A DNA stretch of 64,000 bases, taken from assembly GCA_027320105.1 (NCBI GenBank), contig DAHVMA010000068.1, positions 1 to 64,000 of the forward strand, in the 5' to 3' direction. The translations under genes and the position numbers were made by a program. How positions within the stretch are numbered: position 1 is the first letter of the stretch; every line of letters starts with the position of its first letter. Below are positions 33,862-42,606 of the stretch, piece after piece. Source of the stretch: JAKAQB01 sp027320105 (GTDB lineage Bacteria; Actinomycetota; Acidimicrobiia; Acidimicrobiales; Palsa-688). Below the pieces are notes generated by a model. The model was not told the DNA's origin, made no database searches, and saw only the letters and a program-made list of their open reading frames with translations.

Positions 33862-33895
33862 TAGTATCATATCAGAAAGATCAGAAATATAGGAA
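33862..33895. promoter_or_regulatory. AT-rich island with 8-bp direct repeat
   Basis: A strikingly AT-rich stretch in this GC-rich genome. It contains TATCATAT and the direct repeat ATCAGAAA-G-ATCAGAAA, then AGGAAGGGC, which looks like a strong ribosome site, 6 bases before an ATG at 33904. It could be a promoter for a very short transcript that reads into the hairpin, or part of an inserted element. Confidence 0.4.
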
Positions 33896-33903
33896 GGGCC
33901 GGC

Positions 33904-33999
33904 ATGATCAGCAATGGGCCATCGCCGCTCGCGTTGTTTGGGCAGTTGGCCGCGATTATCGCGGTGAACTGCCCAAACAACGCGAGCGGGCTTGCCTAA
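33904..33999 (+). CDS. possible 31-residue peptide encoded across the hairpin
   Basis: An ATG at 33904 with AGGAAGGG upstream opens a 31-codon frame ending in TAA at 33999. The peptide is mildly hydrophobic (LALFGQLAAIIAVNCP). The frame coincides with the long inverted repeat, so it may be fortuitous, but the combination of AT-rich upstream DNA, good ribosome site and complete frame is notable. It overlaps the last bases of the convergent transglutaminase gene. No family is recognised. Confidence 0.3.
   Translation: MISNGPSPLALFGQLAAIIAVNCPNNASGLA
33925..33989. repeat. 65-bp nested perfect hairpin between convergent genes
   Basis: The arms 33925-33947 and 33967-33989 are perfectly complementary over 23 bases (left arm begins CCGCTCGCGTTGTTTGGGC). 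Inside the loop, CCGCGA and TCGCGG form a second 6-bp stem around TTA, separated from the outer stem by a 2x2 mismatch. No T-tract follows, and the stem is far longer than ordinary terminators. It may still work as a bidirectional terminator for DUF3040 and the transglutaminase, or be the remains of a mobile element. Confidence 0.7.
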
Positions 34000-36479
34000 C
34001 CCGTCGGCGCCACCGACTGGGTCCCGTCCGGGTCGACGAGCGCCGGCCGCCACGCCATGCGCGTGTCGAGCAGCAGCCGGGCCCGGTCGCGGAGGCGGAC
34101 CCGGAGGCCGGCGAGGCGCTCGACCTCGCGGGTGGTGCCCGCGACGCCGCCGGGGTAGGCGGTCCCGTCGTCGCGGCGCCACGACGCCGACTCGACGATG
34201 CGGGCGGCGGCGCCGAGCGCGCCGGGCAGGTGCCCGGAGACGTCCAGCACGGAGGCGACGCGCTGGGCGAACTGCGGGGTCGTCTCCGAGGCCCGCCGGC
34301 GCAGCCCGATCGCCGCCAGTGCCTCGGTCATCTCTTCCCACGACAGGCGGATCGCCTCCGGCGAGGCGGGGCCGGCCTCCGCGATGCGCCGGCGGCGCCG
34401 GCGGTGCCGGCGGCGGCGGGCAACCTCGTTGGCGCCGGCGACGAGGGCAACGCCGGCGGCGAGGGCGAGGAGCACGGCGAGGACCCAGGTGAGGTTGCTC
34501 GTCGCCGCCGGGGGCGGCGCCGTGGGGAGGTGGGTGCCGCCCCCGCCGGTGGAGCCGGTGCCGGTGCCCGTGTCCCCGGGGACGCCCGAGGGCCGGCTGC
34601 CGGCGGTGAGGCCGTGGATGCGGCCGCCATCCGCGCTCTGGGTCGGGACCGTCGTCGACGGCGTCGATACGGCGGGGTTGGTTTGCGCTGCGCCACCGTG
34701 GCTGGAACCTGGTTGAGGCGCCGCCGACCCCACCTTCGCCGTGTTGCCGGTGTAGGCGCCGGTCCCCGGTATGGCGAAGCCGCCGGAGGCGGGGCCTTTC
34801 GTCGGCTCGAATGGAACCCACCCGTACTTCGGGAACCAGACCTCGGGCCACGTGTGGACGTCGGCGTCGGTCACCTGGTAGCGGCCCGGGCCGATCGGGC
34901 TGCCTGTGGTGAAGCCGACCGCCACCCGGGTCGGCAGGCCCACCGCCCGGGCCATCACAGCGAAGGAGCCGGCGAACTGCTGGCAGTAGCCGGTTCGGGT
35001 TTGGAACAAGAAGGTCTGGATCGCCTCGATCCCCGAACCATCCACCGGCGGATGCAGGCTGTAGCTGAACTGCGGTCCGTAGAAGAAGTCCTGGAGGGCG
35101 AGCGCCTTGCGGTACTCGCCGTGGGCGTGGGCGATGATGCGCTGGGCGAGGGCGACGACGTCGGGCGGGACTGTCGGTGGGAGCGAGAGCGAGCCGGGGG
35201 GGATCTGGCGTGCCGTCGGGGCTGGCGCCGACTCGAGGTTCTTGCTGCTCAGGGTGCCGAGCGCCTGCAGGGAGGTGACGGTGTAGGTGAGCCCGTCGGC
35301 GGTGGCGTGCTTGGTGAGCAGGCTCCCGGTGCCGGGGTTGTACTGCACGTCCCGGACGCCGGAGACGGCGACGGGGTCGAAGGCGGCGGGAAGCCACGGC
35401 GAGTCGAGCGCCTGGATGTGGAACGTCTGGCGCACCTGCCGGGTCCCTCGGGGCACGCCGGCGCCGGCGCCGGCGCCAGGGAGGCGGCGGCCGAAGCTCG
35501 AGTACGAAGCCCGGCCGGCCTGCCACGTGCCGCCGTAGTAGACGTCGAGGGTCGTGAGCAGCCAGTAGCTGGGGACCGGGCTGCGCACCGTGAACACGTC
35601 GGCGGCGGCGTTGTGGGGGGCGAGGCGGGTGGAGAGGCTGACCATGGGGCTCACGATGATGCGGGTGCTGCCCCCGCCGAGGTTCTTCCACCCCAACGCC
35701 CCCCCGCCGTCGGGTCCGGGCAGGGCGGCGGCGACGGCGGCGGCGAGGGCGGCGAGCACGACGATGCGCACCCCTACCCGCCCCCGCCTCTCCCAGGCGT
35801 CAGGGCGCACGCCGGCCACCCAGCGGGCCGGGTCGGCGTCAGCGGCCATCCGCTCCACGAGGAGGTAGACGCCGACGGCGGCGGTCTCGACGATGACCGA
35901 CGCCACCCGGCCGCGCGACCCGCCGAGGACGCAGGTGGCCAGGAAGGCGAGCAGCGCCGGCAGGGGCGTCCAGACCCGCAGGCCGGGGGTGCGCCGCAGC
36001 CAGGCGGAGCCGAGGGCGGCGGTGCCCACGCCCGCCGCGGTCAGCAGCAGGAAGGCGGTGGTCGGGGCCACGGGGGGTTGGGAGGCGGCGAACTGCGTGG
36101 GGAAGGCGGCGAGGGCGTCGCTGACGGCCCGCCAGGTGTGCGCCAGCGGTAGGCCGTCGAGCGTCGAGCCGGGCAGGACCGTCCAGATCACCGACAGGCC
36201 GACGGCGGCGATGTCGACGGCGGCGGCCAGCACCGCCGGCCGCAGCCACCGGCGGGTGACGGCGACCACGGCGACAGCGGTGACGGCGGGCGCCACGGCG
36301 GCACCCTGCCACCCCTGCCCGGTGTACACCCGGCCGAACGACATCGCAGTCAGGCTCACCAGCGCCAGCAGCGCCACCTCCGGCGCCCAGCGGGGCCACG
36401 CCGGGGGTGGTTCCTGTCGCACCGGCGGGCGGGGCCTGATCTCCGGTCGAAGAGGAGGAGCCGAAAGGGTCGCCGTCAC
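33996..36479 (-). CDS. transglutaminase-like membrane protein (TgpA/DUF3488 type)
   Basis: An 827-residue membrane protein. Roughly six to seven hydrophobic segments fill residues 30-250, an extracytoplasmic transglutaminase core lies near 430-560 with the catalytic Cys in TGYCQQFAGSFAVMARAVGL, the His in DADVHTWPEVWF and the Asp equivalent shortly after, and a last membrane segment near 660-680 precedes an Arg-rich cytoplasmic tail. Such proteins form an operon with DUF58 and MoxR; the molecular substrate is not known. GTG 36479 overlaps the DUF58 stop as GTGA, which fixes the start. Confidence 0.88.
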   Translation of the reverse strand: MTATLSAPPLRPEIRPRPPVRQEPPPAWPRWAPEVALLALVSLTAMSFGRVYTGQGWQGAAVAPAVTAVAVVAVTRRWLRPAVLAAAVDIAAVGLSVIWTVLPGSTLDGLPLAHTWRAVSDALAAFPTQFAASQPPVAPTTAFLLLTAAGVGTAALGSAWLRRTPGLRVWTPLPALLAFLATCVLGGSRGRVASVIVETAAVGVYLLVERMAADADPARWVAGVRPDAWERRGRVGVRIVVLAALAAAVAAALPGPDGGGALGWKNLGGGSTRIIVSPMVSLSTRLAPHNAAADVFTVRSPVPSYWLLTTLDVYYGGTWQAGRASYSSFGRRLPGAGAGAGVPRGTRQVRQTFHIQALDSPWLPAAFDPVAVSGVRDVQYNPGTGSLLTKHATADGLTYTVTSLQALGTLSSKNLESAPAPTARQIPPGSLSLPPTVPPDVVALAQRIIAHAHGEYRKALALQDFFYGPQFSYSLHPPVDGSGIEAIQTFLFQTRTGYCQQFAGSFAVMARAVGLPTRVAVGFTTGSPIGPGRYQVTDADVHTWPEVWFPKYGWVPFEPTKGPASGGFAIPGTGAYTGNTAKVGSAAPQPGSSHGGAAQTNPAVSTPSTTVPTQSADGGRIHGLTAGSRPSGVPGDTGTGTGSTGGGGTHLPTAPPPAATSNLTWVLAVLLALAAGVALVAGANEVARRRRHRRRRRRIAEAGPASPEAIRLSWEEMTEALAAIGLRRRASETTPQFAQRVASVLDVSGHLPGALGAAARIVESASWRRDDGTAYPGGVAGTTREVERLAGLRVRLRDRARLLLDTRMAWRPALVDPDGTQSVAPTG

Positions 36480-37693
36480 CGCAGGCCCGCCTCGTTCCAC
36501 GCAGCCGGGAAGTCGCGCCCGGCTGCCACGCGCACGAGGCGGACCCCGGGAGGCGGCGAGGGCGGGGTGGGGCGGCTGGTGGTGGCGCTGCCCCGGGAGC
36601 GGGGTTCGACGACGACGACGGTGACCGGCGCCCGCCGCCGCCGTCCCATCAGGGCCCGCACGTCGTCGGGGCTCGCCCTGTCACTCGTGAAGACGATCGT
36701 GTGGTCGCTGGCCGCCACGGCCCTGCCGACCGAGGGCGGCAGCACCGGCCCGTCTGTCACCGGGTGGGGGGTTGCGAGCGCCAGCTCGTCGAGGATCTTG
36801 CTGCGGTGGCGCGGTCCGATGCCGAGCCCCGAGTCGGTGCCGCCGGTGGCGACGAGGCGGACCTGCAGGCCCCGGCCGAGGGCGTTGTCGGCCACGCTGG
36901 CCGCTCCTTCGAGGGCGACCTCGAGGGCGGCGGGCGACCACAGCGGCCGGCGGAGGTCGACCACGACGACCACCCGGCCGAGCCGCTCGACCAGGTCCTC
37001 GCGCACGAGCAGCGTGTCTGCGCGTGCCGAGCTGGGCCAGTGCACGCGGCGCAGGTCGTCGCCGGGCAGGTACTCCCGGAGGGTGGCGAACTCCTGGCCG
37101 TCGTCTTGGACCGTGGCCGCCGAACCCTCCCGCTGCGCCGCCCGGGCGACGACCGGCCACCGCAGGGGCAGGATCCGGGGGTGCACCACGAGGCGGGTGC
37201 CCGCGCCGGCGGTGCGCAGCCTGCGGGCCAGCCCCAAGGGGTCGTTGACCTCCGTGACGAGCGGCCCGAGGGTGAAGCTGCCCCGCCGCAGCTCGGGCAG
37301 CATGTAGCGCCAGGTTCGGGTCCCGCCCGGTCCGAGAGGGGCGAGGAGCTCCTGCGGCCCGGGGCCGTCGAAGGGGTCCCCGACGGTGAGCACCGGCGTG
37401 GCCTTCGAGCCGGCGTTGCGCATGTGGACAAGGACGACGTTGCGGTGGCCCGGCGCCGCTTGCGGCGGGTGGAGCGAGCGGCTCACCTCGAGGCGCACCG
37501 CCTGGCGCCACGCGTAGACGGCGGCGGCGATCACGGCCACGGCGGCGCCGGCGGCCAGCCCCTCGAGCTCGGCCACGCCGAAGAGCCTCCCGGCGGCGGC
37601 GCCGGCGGCGGCGGCGGCGAGCAGGGCCCAGCCCCGGGCGGTGAGCACGGCGCGGGGCCCGGCGGGGAGGTGAGGCGGGGAGGCGGATGGCAC
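36476..37693 (-). CDS. DUF58 domain protein
   Basis: A 405-residue protein with two N-terminal membrane segments (after LTARGWALLAAAAAGAAAG), a beta-rich region and the DUF58 signature FATLREYLPGDDLRRVHWPS near residue 200, followed by a vWA-like fold (VVVVVDLRRPLW). It is the middle gene of the moxR-DUF58-transglutaminase operon. The start at GTG 37693 follows the moxR stop by 20 bases without a clear ribosome site, and GTG 37648 is an alternative that gives a more typical N-terminus. Confidence 0.87.
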   Translation of the reverse strand: MPSASPPHLPAGPRAVLTARGWALLAAAAAGAAAGRLFGVAELEGLAAGAAVAVIAAAVYAWRQAVRLEVSRSLHPPQAAPGHRNVVLVHMRNAGSKATPVLTVGDPFDGPGPQELLAPLGPGGTRTWRYMLPELRRGSFTLGPLVTEVNDPLGLARRLRTAGAGTRLVVHPRILPLRWPVVARAAQREGSAATVQDDGQEFATLREYLPGDDLRRVHWPSSARADTLLVREDLVERLGRVVVVVDLRRPLWSPAALEVALEGAASVADNALGRGLQVRLVATGGTDSGLGIGPRHRSKILDELALATPHPVTDGPVLPPSVGRAVAASDHTIVFTSDRASPDDVRALMGRRRRAPVTVVVVEPRSRGSATTSRPTPPSPPPGVRLVRVAAGRDFPAAWNEAGLR

Positions 37694-37713
37694 CGGCGGG
37701 GTGGGCGGCCGCG

Positions 37714-38685
37714 TCAGGGCCGGGCGGCGGGGACGGGAACGGCCCGCAGCACCTCGGTCACCACGTCGTCGGCGGTCGTGCCGCTGAAGTCGGCGTCGGC
37801 GGAGAGGACCAGGCGGTGGGAGAGCACCGGCACGGCGACGGCGCGGATGTCGTCGGGGGTGACGTAGTCCCGGCCGCTGGCGGCGGCCATCGTCTTGGCG
37901 ACCGTCTGCAGGGCGATCGTCGCCCGGGGGGACATGCCGAGCTCGACGGCGGCGTGTACCCGGCTGGCGGCGGCCAGGTCCACGACGTAGCCGCGCAGCG
38001 GGGGGGCGACGTAGACGGCGTCGGCTGCCTGGGACATGAACGTCAGGTCGCTGGCGTCGGCGACAGCGCCGAGGTCGTCGGCGGTGAGCGTGCCGTGCGA
38101 CTCGAGCATGGTGATCTCGGAGGTGCGGTCGGGGTAGCCGAGGCTGAGGCGGACGAGGAAGCGGTCGACCTGGCTCTCGGGCAGCGGGAAGGTCCCCTCG
38201 TGCTCGACGGGGTTCTGGGTGGCGATCACGAGGAACGGGCTCGGCAGGCGGTGCGTGTGGCCGTCCACGGTGACCTGCCGTTCCTCCATCGCCTCGAGCA
38301 GGGAGCTCTGCGTCTTGGGGGAGGCCCGGTTGATCTCGTCGCCGAGGAGGATGTTGGTGAACACCGCCCCCGGCCGGAAGCGGAACGTCGAGCTGTCCCG
38401 GTCGAACACCGACGAGCCGGTGACGTCGGAGGGGAGCAGGTCGGGCGTGAACTGCACGCGCTGCCAGTCGAGGCCGACCGAGCGGGCGAGAGCCTTGGCC
38501 AGGCTCGTCTTGCCCACGCCGGGGACGTCCTCCACGAGCAGGTGGCCACGGGACACCAGGCACAGCAGGGCGAGGCGGACAGGGTCTCCCTTGCCGTGCA
38601 GGACCCGCCCGACGTTGTCGACGATGGCGCCGAACAGTGAGGCGAACTGGTCAACACCCGCTGCCGCCACGTCCTGAGTCGCCAC
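37714..38685 (-). CDS. MoxR-family AAA+ ATPase
   Basis: A 323-residue AAA+ chaperone-like ATPase. Walker A is GVGKTSLAKAL (in HLLVEDVPGVGKTSLAK), Walker B is NILLGDEINRASPKTQSSLL and sensor 1 is ATQNPVEHEGTFPLPE. MoxR ATPases act with vWA-domain partners, here probably the DUF58 protein, to mature or assemble protein complexes. GTG 38685 has a perfect AGGAGG six bases upstream. It is divergent from the ROK kinase gene. Confidence 0.92.
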   Translation of the reverse strand: MATQDVAAAGVDQFASLFGAIVDNVGRVLHGKGDPVRLALLCLVSRGHLLVEDVPGVGKTSLAKALARSVGLDWQRVQFTPDLLPSDVTGSSVFDRDSSTFRFRPGAVFTNILLGDEINRASPKTQSSLLEAMEERQVTVDGHTHRLPSPFLVIATQNPVEHEGTFPLPESQVDRFLVRLSLGYPDRTSEITMLESHGTLTADDLGAVADASDLTFMSQAADAVYVAPPLRGYVVDLAAASRVHAAVELGMSPRATIALQTVAKTMAAASGRDYVTPDDIRAVAVPVLSHRLVLSADADFSGTTADDVVTEVLRAVPVPAARP

Positions 38686-38784
38686 TGAGTCCTCCTGTCG
38701 GGCCGACGCAAATCGTACTCGTCGCCCCGCTCTTGGACCCGCGGCACCCGTCGCTGGTTCCCGGCGGGCCCTACGGTGTGGCTG

Positions 38785-39708
38785 ATGCCGGCGACCCGCC
38801 CCCCCGTCCTCGCCGTGGACGTCGGCGGCACCAAGCTCGCCGCCGCCCTCGTCGACGGGGAGGGCCGCCTCACCTGGCAGGCTCGTGTCCCGACCCCGGG
38901 CGCAGGGGAGGCCGAGGAGCTGTGGGACACCCTGGCCGGCCTCCTCGCCGGAGCGCCGCCCGGCGCCGAGGCTTGCGGCGTCGGCTGCGGCGGCCCCATG
39001 GACACGGCCGCCGGGCTCGTGTCCCCGCTCAACATCCCGGCCTGGCGGGGCTTCCCCCTCCGCGACCGCTTGGCGGCCGCCACAGGGCTGCCGACGTGGC
39101 TGGACAACGACGCCAAGGCGCTGGCGCTCGGCGAGGGCCTCTGCGGCGCGGCCGTTGGCCGGCGCAGCTACCTGTCGATGGTCGTGTCGACCGGTGTCGG
39201 CGGTGGCATCGTCCTAGACGGGCGCCTGCTCGACGGCGACGGCGGCAACGCCGGCCACATCGGCCACCTGATCGTCGAGCCCGGCGGCCGGCGCTGCGCC
39301 TGCGGGGCGCGCGGCTGCCTGGAGGCAGAGGCGTCTGGGACGGCCGTCGCCGCCTTCACCGGGGCGCCGGCAGCCGCCGCCGGCCCGGAGGTCCGAGCCC
39401 GGGTGGGCAACCTCGTCGGCCGGGCAGTGGCCTCGGTCGCCAACCTCCTCGACCTGCGGCTCGCTGCCGTTGCCGGATCGGTGGCGCTCGGCTACGGGGC
39501 GGAGCTCTTCGGGCCGGCCCAGGAGGAGGTGGACCGCTGTGCGCGACTGGCGTTCTCGGCCGGCACCCGCATCGTGCCCTCTGCCCTCGGCGCCAGCGGG
39601 CCGCTGGTCGGGGCGGCGGCGGTGGCGTGGTGGGGGGCGGGCGTGGCGTCGCTGGGCTCGCCGCCCACCTCGCCCTCCCCGCCAGCCCGCTGCCCCCCGG
39701 GGCCATGA
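38785..39708 (+). CDS. ROK family sugar kinase, probable glucokinase
   Basis: A 307-residue sugar kinase. DVGGTKLAAALVD binds phosphate, LPTWLDNDAKALALGEG holds the catalytic Asp and the substrate contacts, and CACGARGCLEAEASG is the zinc site of ROK proteins. Actinobacterial members with this zinc motif are often glucokinases, but the sugar is not proved. The C-terminus is a Ser/Pro-rich extension. ATG 38785 was preferred to GTG 38776; neither has a strong ribosome site. The stop overlaps the next ATG. Confidence 0.87.
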   Translation: MPATRPPVLAVDVGGTKLAAALVDGEGRLTWQARVPTPGAGEAEELWDTLAGLLAGAPPGAEACGVGCGGPMDTAAGLVSPLNIPAWRGFPLRDRLAAATGLPTWLDNDAKALALGEGLCGAAVGRRSYLSMVVSTGVGGGIVLDGRLLDGDGGNAGHIGHLIVEPGGRRCACGARGCLEAEASGTAVAAFTGAPAAAAGPEVRARVGNLVGRAVASVANLLDLRLAAVAGSVALGYGAELFGPAQEEVDRCARLAFSAGTRIVPSALGASGPLVGAAAVAWWGAGVASLGSPPTSPSPPARCPPGP

Positions 39709-39980
39709 GCGAGCGCCCCACGCCGTCGCTCGTCACGCCCGCCGCGGTGGTGGCGCTCGCCGCCCGCCCGGTGCTGTGGCCGACGGCGGCCCGGGTCGCC
39801 CTGTCCACGGCCCGACCCGGCTGGTGGCGGGCGTGGCCCCCCCGGCCCCGCCCGACGGAGGCCTACGCCGACTTCCGGCGCCAGACCATGTGGGGCGCCG
39901 GGACCGCCTCCCGTCTCGGCGCCGAGGAGCTGATCGGCTACCTGCGGTGGTGCCGGGCGATGCGGGGGCGGCGCCAATGA
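39705..39980 (+). CDS. small conserved-looking hypothetical protein
   Basis: A 91-residue protein that starts at an ATG overlapping the ROK kinase stop (ATGA). It has an Ala/Pro-rich N-terminal half with a weak hydrophobic stretch, then PTEAYADFRRQTMWGAGTA and a C-terminal helix (GAEELIGYLRWCRAMRGRRQ). No family is recognised. Codon use and the overlap support a real gene, probably co-expressed with the kinase. Confidence 0.55.
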   Translation: MSERPTPSLVTPAAVVALAARPVLWPTAARVALSTARPGWWRAWPPRPRPTEAYADFRRQTMWGAGTASRLGAEELIGYLRWCRAMRGRRQ

Positions 39981-40061
39981 AGCGGTGGCACGGGCAACAC
40001 CGCGGTAGGGTTCCGCACGTGCTGCCAGGACCTCGCCTGAGGCGTCGGTAAGGAGGGCGAC

Positions 40062-40574
40062 ATGTCGCAGTCGCTCGTCCTCAACGCCACGTACGAGCCG
40101 CTGTGCGTGGTGTCGAGCCGGCGGGCGCTGCTCCTGGTCCTCGACCACAAGGCGGAGGTGTTGTCGGCGACGGAGCGGGTCTTCCGCGCCGAGCGGGTCC
40201 GCCTCCCCGAGCCTTCGGTCGTCCGGATCCGGTACTACGTGAAGGTCCCCCACCAGGCACGGATCGCGCTCAACCGCCGGGCCGTGTTCGCCCGGGACGG
40301 GCACCGCTGCCAGTACTGCGGGGCGTCCGCCGAGAACATCGACCATGTCGTGCCCCGCTCCAAGGGTGGCACCCACGCCTGGGACAACGTCGTCGCCGCC
40401 TGCCGTCCCTGCAACAGCCGCAAGCGGGACCGCCTGCTCGAGGAGAGCGGCATGAAGCTGCGGCGCCTGCCGGTCGTGCCCCGCGAGCGGGCGTGGATCC
40501 TCGTCGCCAGCGGGGTGATCCGCCCGGACTGGGAGCCTTTCTTGGGGAGCGTGGCGGCCGGCATCTCGGCGTGA
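40062..40574 (+). CDS. HNH endonuclease
   Basis: A 170-residue HNH nuclease-fold protein common in actinobacteria. The N-terminal part LNATYEPLCVVSSRRALLLV is typical. The metal-binding core is CQYCG, then ENIDHVVPRSKGGTHAWDN and CRPCN, with the first His in IDHV and the zinc ligands in two CxxC pairs. Its role (repair or defence) is unknown. ATG 40062 has AAGGAGG with ideal spacing. Its stop overlaps the next gene (GTGA). Confidence 0.92.
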   Translation: MSQSLVLNATYEPLCVVSSRRALLLVLDHKAEVLSATERVFRAERVRLPEPSVVRIRYYVKVPHQARIALNRRAVFARDGHRCQYCGASAENIDHVVPRSKGGTHAWDNVVAACRPCNSRKRDRLLEESGMKLRRLPVVPRERAWILVASGVIRPDWEPFLGSVAAGISA

Positions 40575-41398
40575 CGTCGATGGGCGCACCCGACGGGGTG
40601 GGTCCGTGGACGGTGCAGCGAGCGGTCGGGCGGGCCGGGGAGCTGCACGCCGCGTCCGGGAGGCTGCTCGAGGGTGCGGGGCCCGGCGGGCGCATCGTCC
40701 GGGTGCTGCATGCCGAGCGCCCCGCCGTCGTCCTCGGCGCGGCGGAGCCCGACAGCGACGTCGACAGCGGCCGGGCGGCGCGCCTCGGCGTCGACGTCGC
40801 CCGGCGCTGCAGTGGGGGCGGCGCCGTGCTGGTCGGGCCGGGTGAGTCGCTCTGGGTCGACGTGGCGATACCACGCGCCGACCCCCTCTGGTCCGACGAC
40901 GTGGGAGCGGCGATGGCCTGGATCGGCGAGGCATGGGTCAACGCCCTCGAGGCGGCTGGCGCCGGCCCTGCCGAGCGGTGGGCGGGACGGCTCGTCTCGT
41001 CGCCGTGGTCGGACAAGGTCTGCTTCGCCGGCGTGGGACCGGGCGAGGTCCTGCGCCCGGCGGCGGGTGTGGCCGCGTCGCCCCGCAGCCCCGGCCTCCC
41101 CCTCGCCGGCCGCGGCCTGCTCGGGCCCAAGGTCGTCGGCATCTCGCAGCGCCGGACGAGGGCCGGCGCCCTGTTCCAGACGGCGGCCCTGCTGCGCTGG
41201 CGCCCGCTCGACCTGCTCGACGTGTTGGTGATGGAGCAGGCGGAGCGGGCGCGGGCGGCCGATCAGCTCGCCGGGGCGGCCGAAGCCGCCGGTGGGGCCC
41301 AACCCGGCGGGGCGGCCCCCGGCGACCTGCTCGACGCCTTCCTCGGTGCCCTTCCGCCGACCGCCCAACACGGCGGGCCGGCGATCCGGCTGCCATGA
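40571..41398 (+). CDS. lipoate-protein ligase A-like protein
   Basis: A 275-residue protein of the biotin/lipoate ligase fold. RRCSGGGAVLVGPGESLWVD is the characteristic substrate loop, and GLLGPKVVGISQRRTRAGAL holds the expected Lys. The family includes ligases, octanoyltransferases and divergent members. Pairing with an HNH gene is not informative. GTG 40571 overlaps the HNH stop; ATG 40580 is an alternative. Confidence 0.8.
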   Translation: MTSMGAPDGVGPWTVQRAVGRAGELHAASGRLLEGAGPGGRIVRVLHAERPAVVLGAAEPDSDVDSGRAARLGVDVARRCSGGGAVLVGPGESLWVDVAIPRADPLWSDDVGAAMAWIGEAWVNALEAAGAGPAERWAGRLVSSPWSDKVCFAGVGPGEVLRPAAGVAASPRSPGLPLAGRGLLGPKVVGISQRRTRAGALFQTAALLRWRPLDLLDVLVMEQAERARAADQLAGAAEAAGGAQPGGAAPGDLLDAFLGALPPTAQHGGPAIRLP

Positions 41399-41405
41399 TC
41401 GTTGC

Positions 41406-42287
41406 GTGGGTGCTCTGGATGGACGGGTCGCGATCATCACCGGCGCCGGCCGCGGCCTGGGCCGGGCCCATGCCCTGCTGTTCGCCGCCGAAGGTGCCAG
41501 CGTCGTGGTCAACGACACGGGCACCGGCCGTGACGGCCGCCAGGGTGAGGGAACCGGACCGGCGCAGTCCGGCGTGGACGAGATCACGGCGGCGGGCGGG
41601 GAGGCGGTCGCCGACACCAGCGACGTGGCCGATTGGCAGGCCGGCGAAGATCTCGTCCGCTCGGCGGTCGACACCTTCGGGGGCCTGCACGTGCTCGTGA
41701 ACAACGCCGGCATCCTGCGGGACCGGACGGTGGTGAACATGACCGAGGACGACTGGGATGAGGTCGTCCACGCCCACCTGAAGGGGCACTTCGTCCCGCT
41801 CCGCCACGCTGCCGCCTACTGGCGGGAGCGGAGCAAGGCGGGGGATGAGGTGCGGGCGTCGGTGATCAACACGTCCTCGACGTCCGGCCTGCACGGCAAC
41901 CCGGGCCAGGCCAACTACGGTGCCGCCAAGGCCGGGATCGCCGCCCTCACGACGATCGCCGCGCTCGAGCTCGGCCGGTACGGGGTGCGGGTCAACGCCA
42001 TCGTCCCGGCCGCCCGCACCCGGCTCACCGAGGCCACCCCGGGCCTCGACGAGATCGTCCGCCCGCCGGAGGACGCTGCCCGCTTCGACGAGTGGGACCC
42101 GGGCAACGTCGCTCCCATCGTCGCCTGGCTGGCGACGGAGGGGTGCGAGGTGACGGGGCGGATGCTCTACGCCTTCGGCGGGACGGTGCAGCCGATGTCG
42201 GGCTGGACCAAGGAGGCCGGTCTCTCCCGCCCCGACCGCTGGACCATCTCCGAGCTGGCCGAGCAACTGCCGCCGCTCCTGGGCTAG
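41406..42287 (+). CDS. short-chain dehydrogenase/reductase, 3-hydroxyacyl-CoA type
   Basis: A 293-residue SDR. The NAD(P) loop TGAGRGLGRAHA, NNAG (residues around 98), the catalytic Ser in NTSSTSG and YGAAKAG (Tyr-x3-Lys) are all present. The insertion with NDTGTGRDGRQGEGTG and the C-terminal region resemble actinobacterial SDRs of fatty acid or steroid beta-oxidation. GTG 41406 lies 7 bases after the previous stop, so it may belong to the same transcript. Confidence 0.87.
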   Translation: MGALDGRVAIITGAGRGLGRAHALLFAAEGASVVVNDTGTGRDGRQGEGTGPAQSGVDEITAAGGEAVADTSDVADWQAGEDLVRSAVDTFGGLHVLVNNAGILRDRTVVNMTEDDWDEVVHAHLKGHFVPLRHAAAYWRERSKAGDEVRASVINTSSTSGLHGNPGQANYGAAKAGIAALTTIAALELGRYGVRVNAIVPAARTRLTEATPGLDEIVRPPEDAARFDEWDPGNVAPIVAWLATEGCEVTGRMLYAFGGTVQPMSGWTKEAGLSRPDRWTISELAEQLPPLLG

Positions 42288-42360
42288 CTATCTTCCGGGC
42301 CAGTTTGCTCTATGCTCTTGCGCCACACGCGCACGGTGGTGGGGCGGTCGGAGGGCCTAT

Positions 42361-42442
42361 CCGCGCGCGGTCGGGCGAACCGCGCGCAGTGGTGATGCCA
42401 TACCGTCGTCTGTGCGCGCGGTAGGCGCGGCTGCGCGCAGTT
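42361..42442. repeat. four-core GCGCGC element, copy B
   Basis: Four GCGCGC cores begin at 42363, 42382, 42414 and 42433, spaced 19, 32 and 19 bases, exactly as in copy A at 14910-14985. The first two cores form an inverted repeat (GCGCGCGGT at 42363-42371 and ACCGCGCGC at 42379-42387). The third is preceded by CCGTCGTC as in copy A, and the fourth is CTGCGCGCAGTT. Confidence 0.6.
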
Positions 42443-42479
42443 CAGGTTCAGTGGTGGGCCGTCACCGTCAGGGTCGCCA

Positions 42480-42606
42480 CCCGGCGCTCGCCGGTTGCCC
42501 GCGCTTGGTCGGTACGGTCGGGAACGTGTCGGCCATCACCGAGAGGGTGGTCGGGTAGATGAGGGCGGCGAACGCACCCATGAGGACCCGCCAGATGAGG
42601 ATGGTG
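42480..42606 (-). pseudogene. fragment of a DHA2-type MFS transporter
   Basis: On the minus strand, about 40 codons read LIWRVLMGAFAALIYPTTLS followed by VMADTFPT, the text of helices 3-4 of EmrB/QacA-type MFS exporters (RVLMGxGAALxxPxTLS). Nothing of the rest of such a gene is present, so this is a relic. It lies head-to-head with an intact but different MFS gene. Confidence 0.5.
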
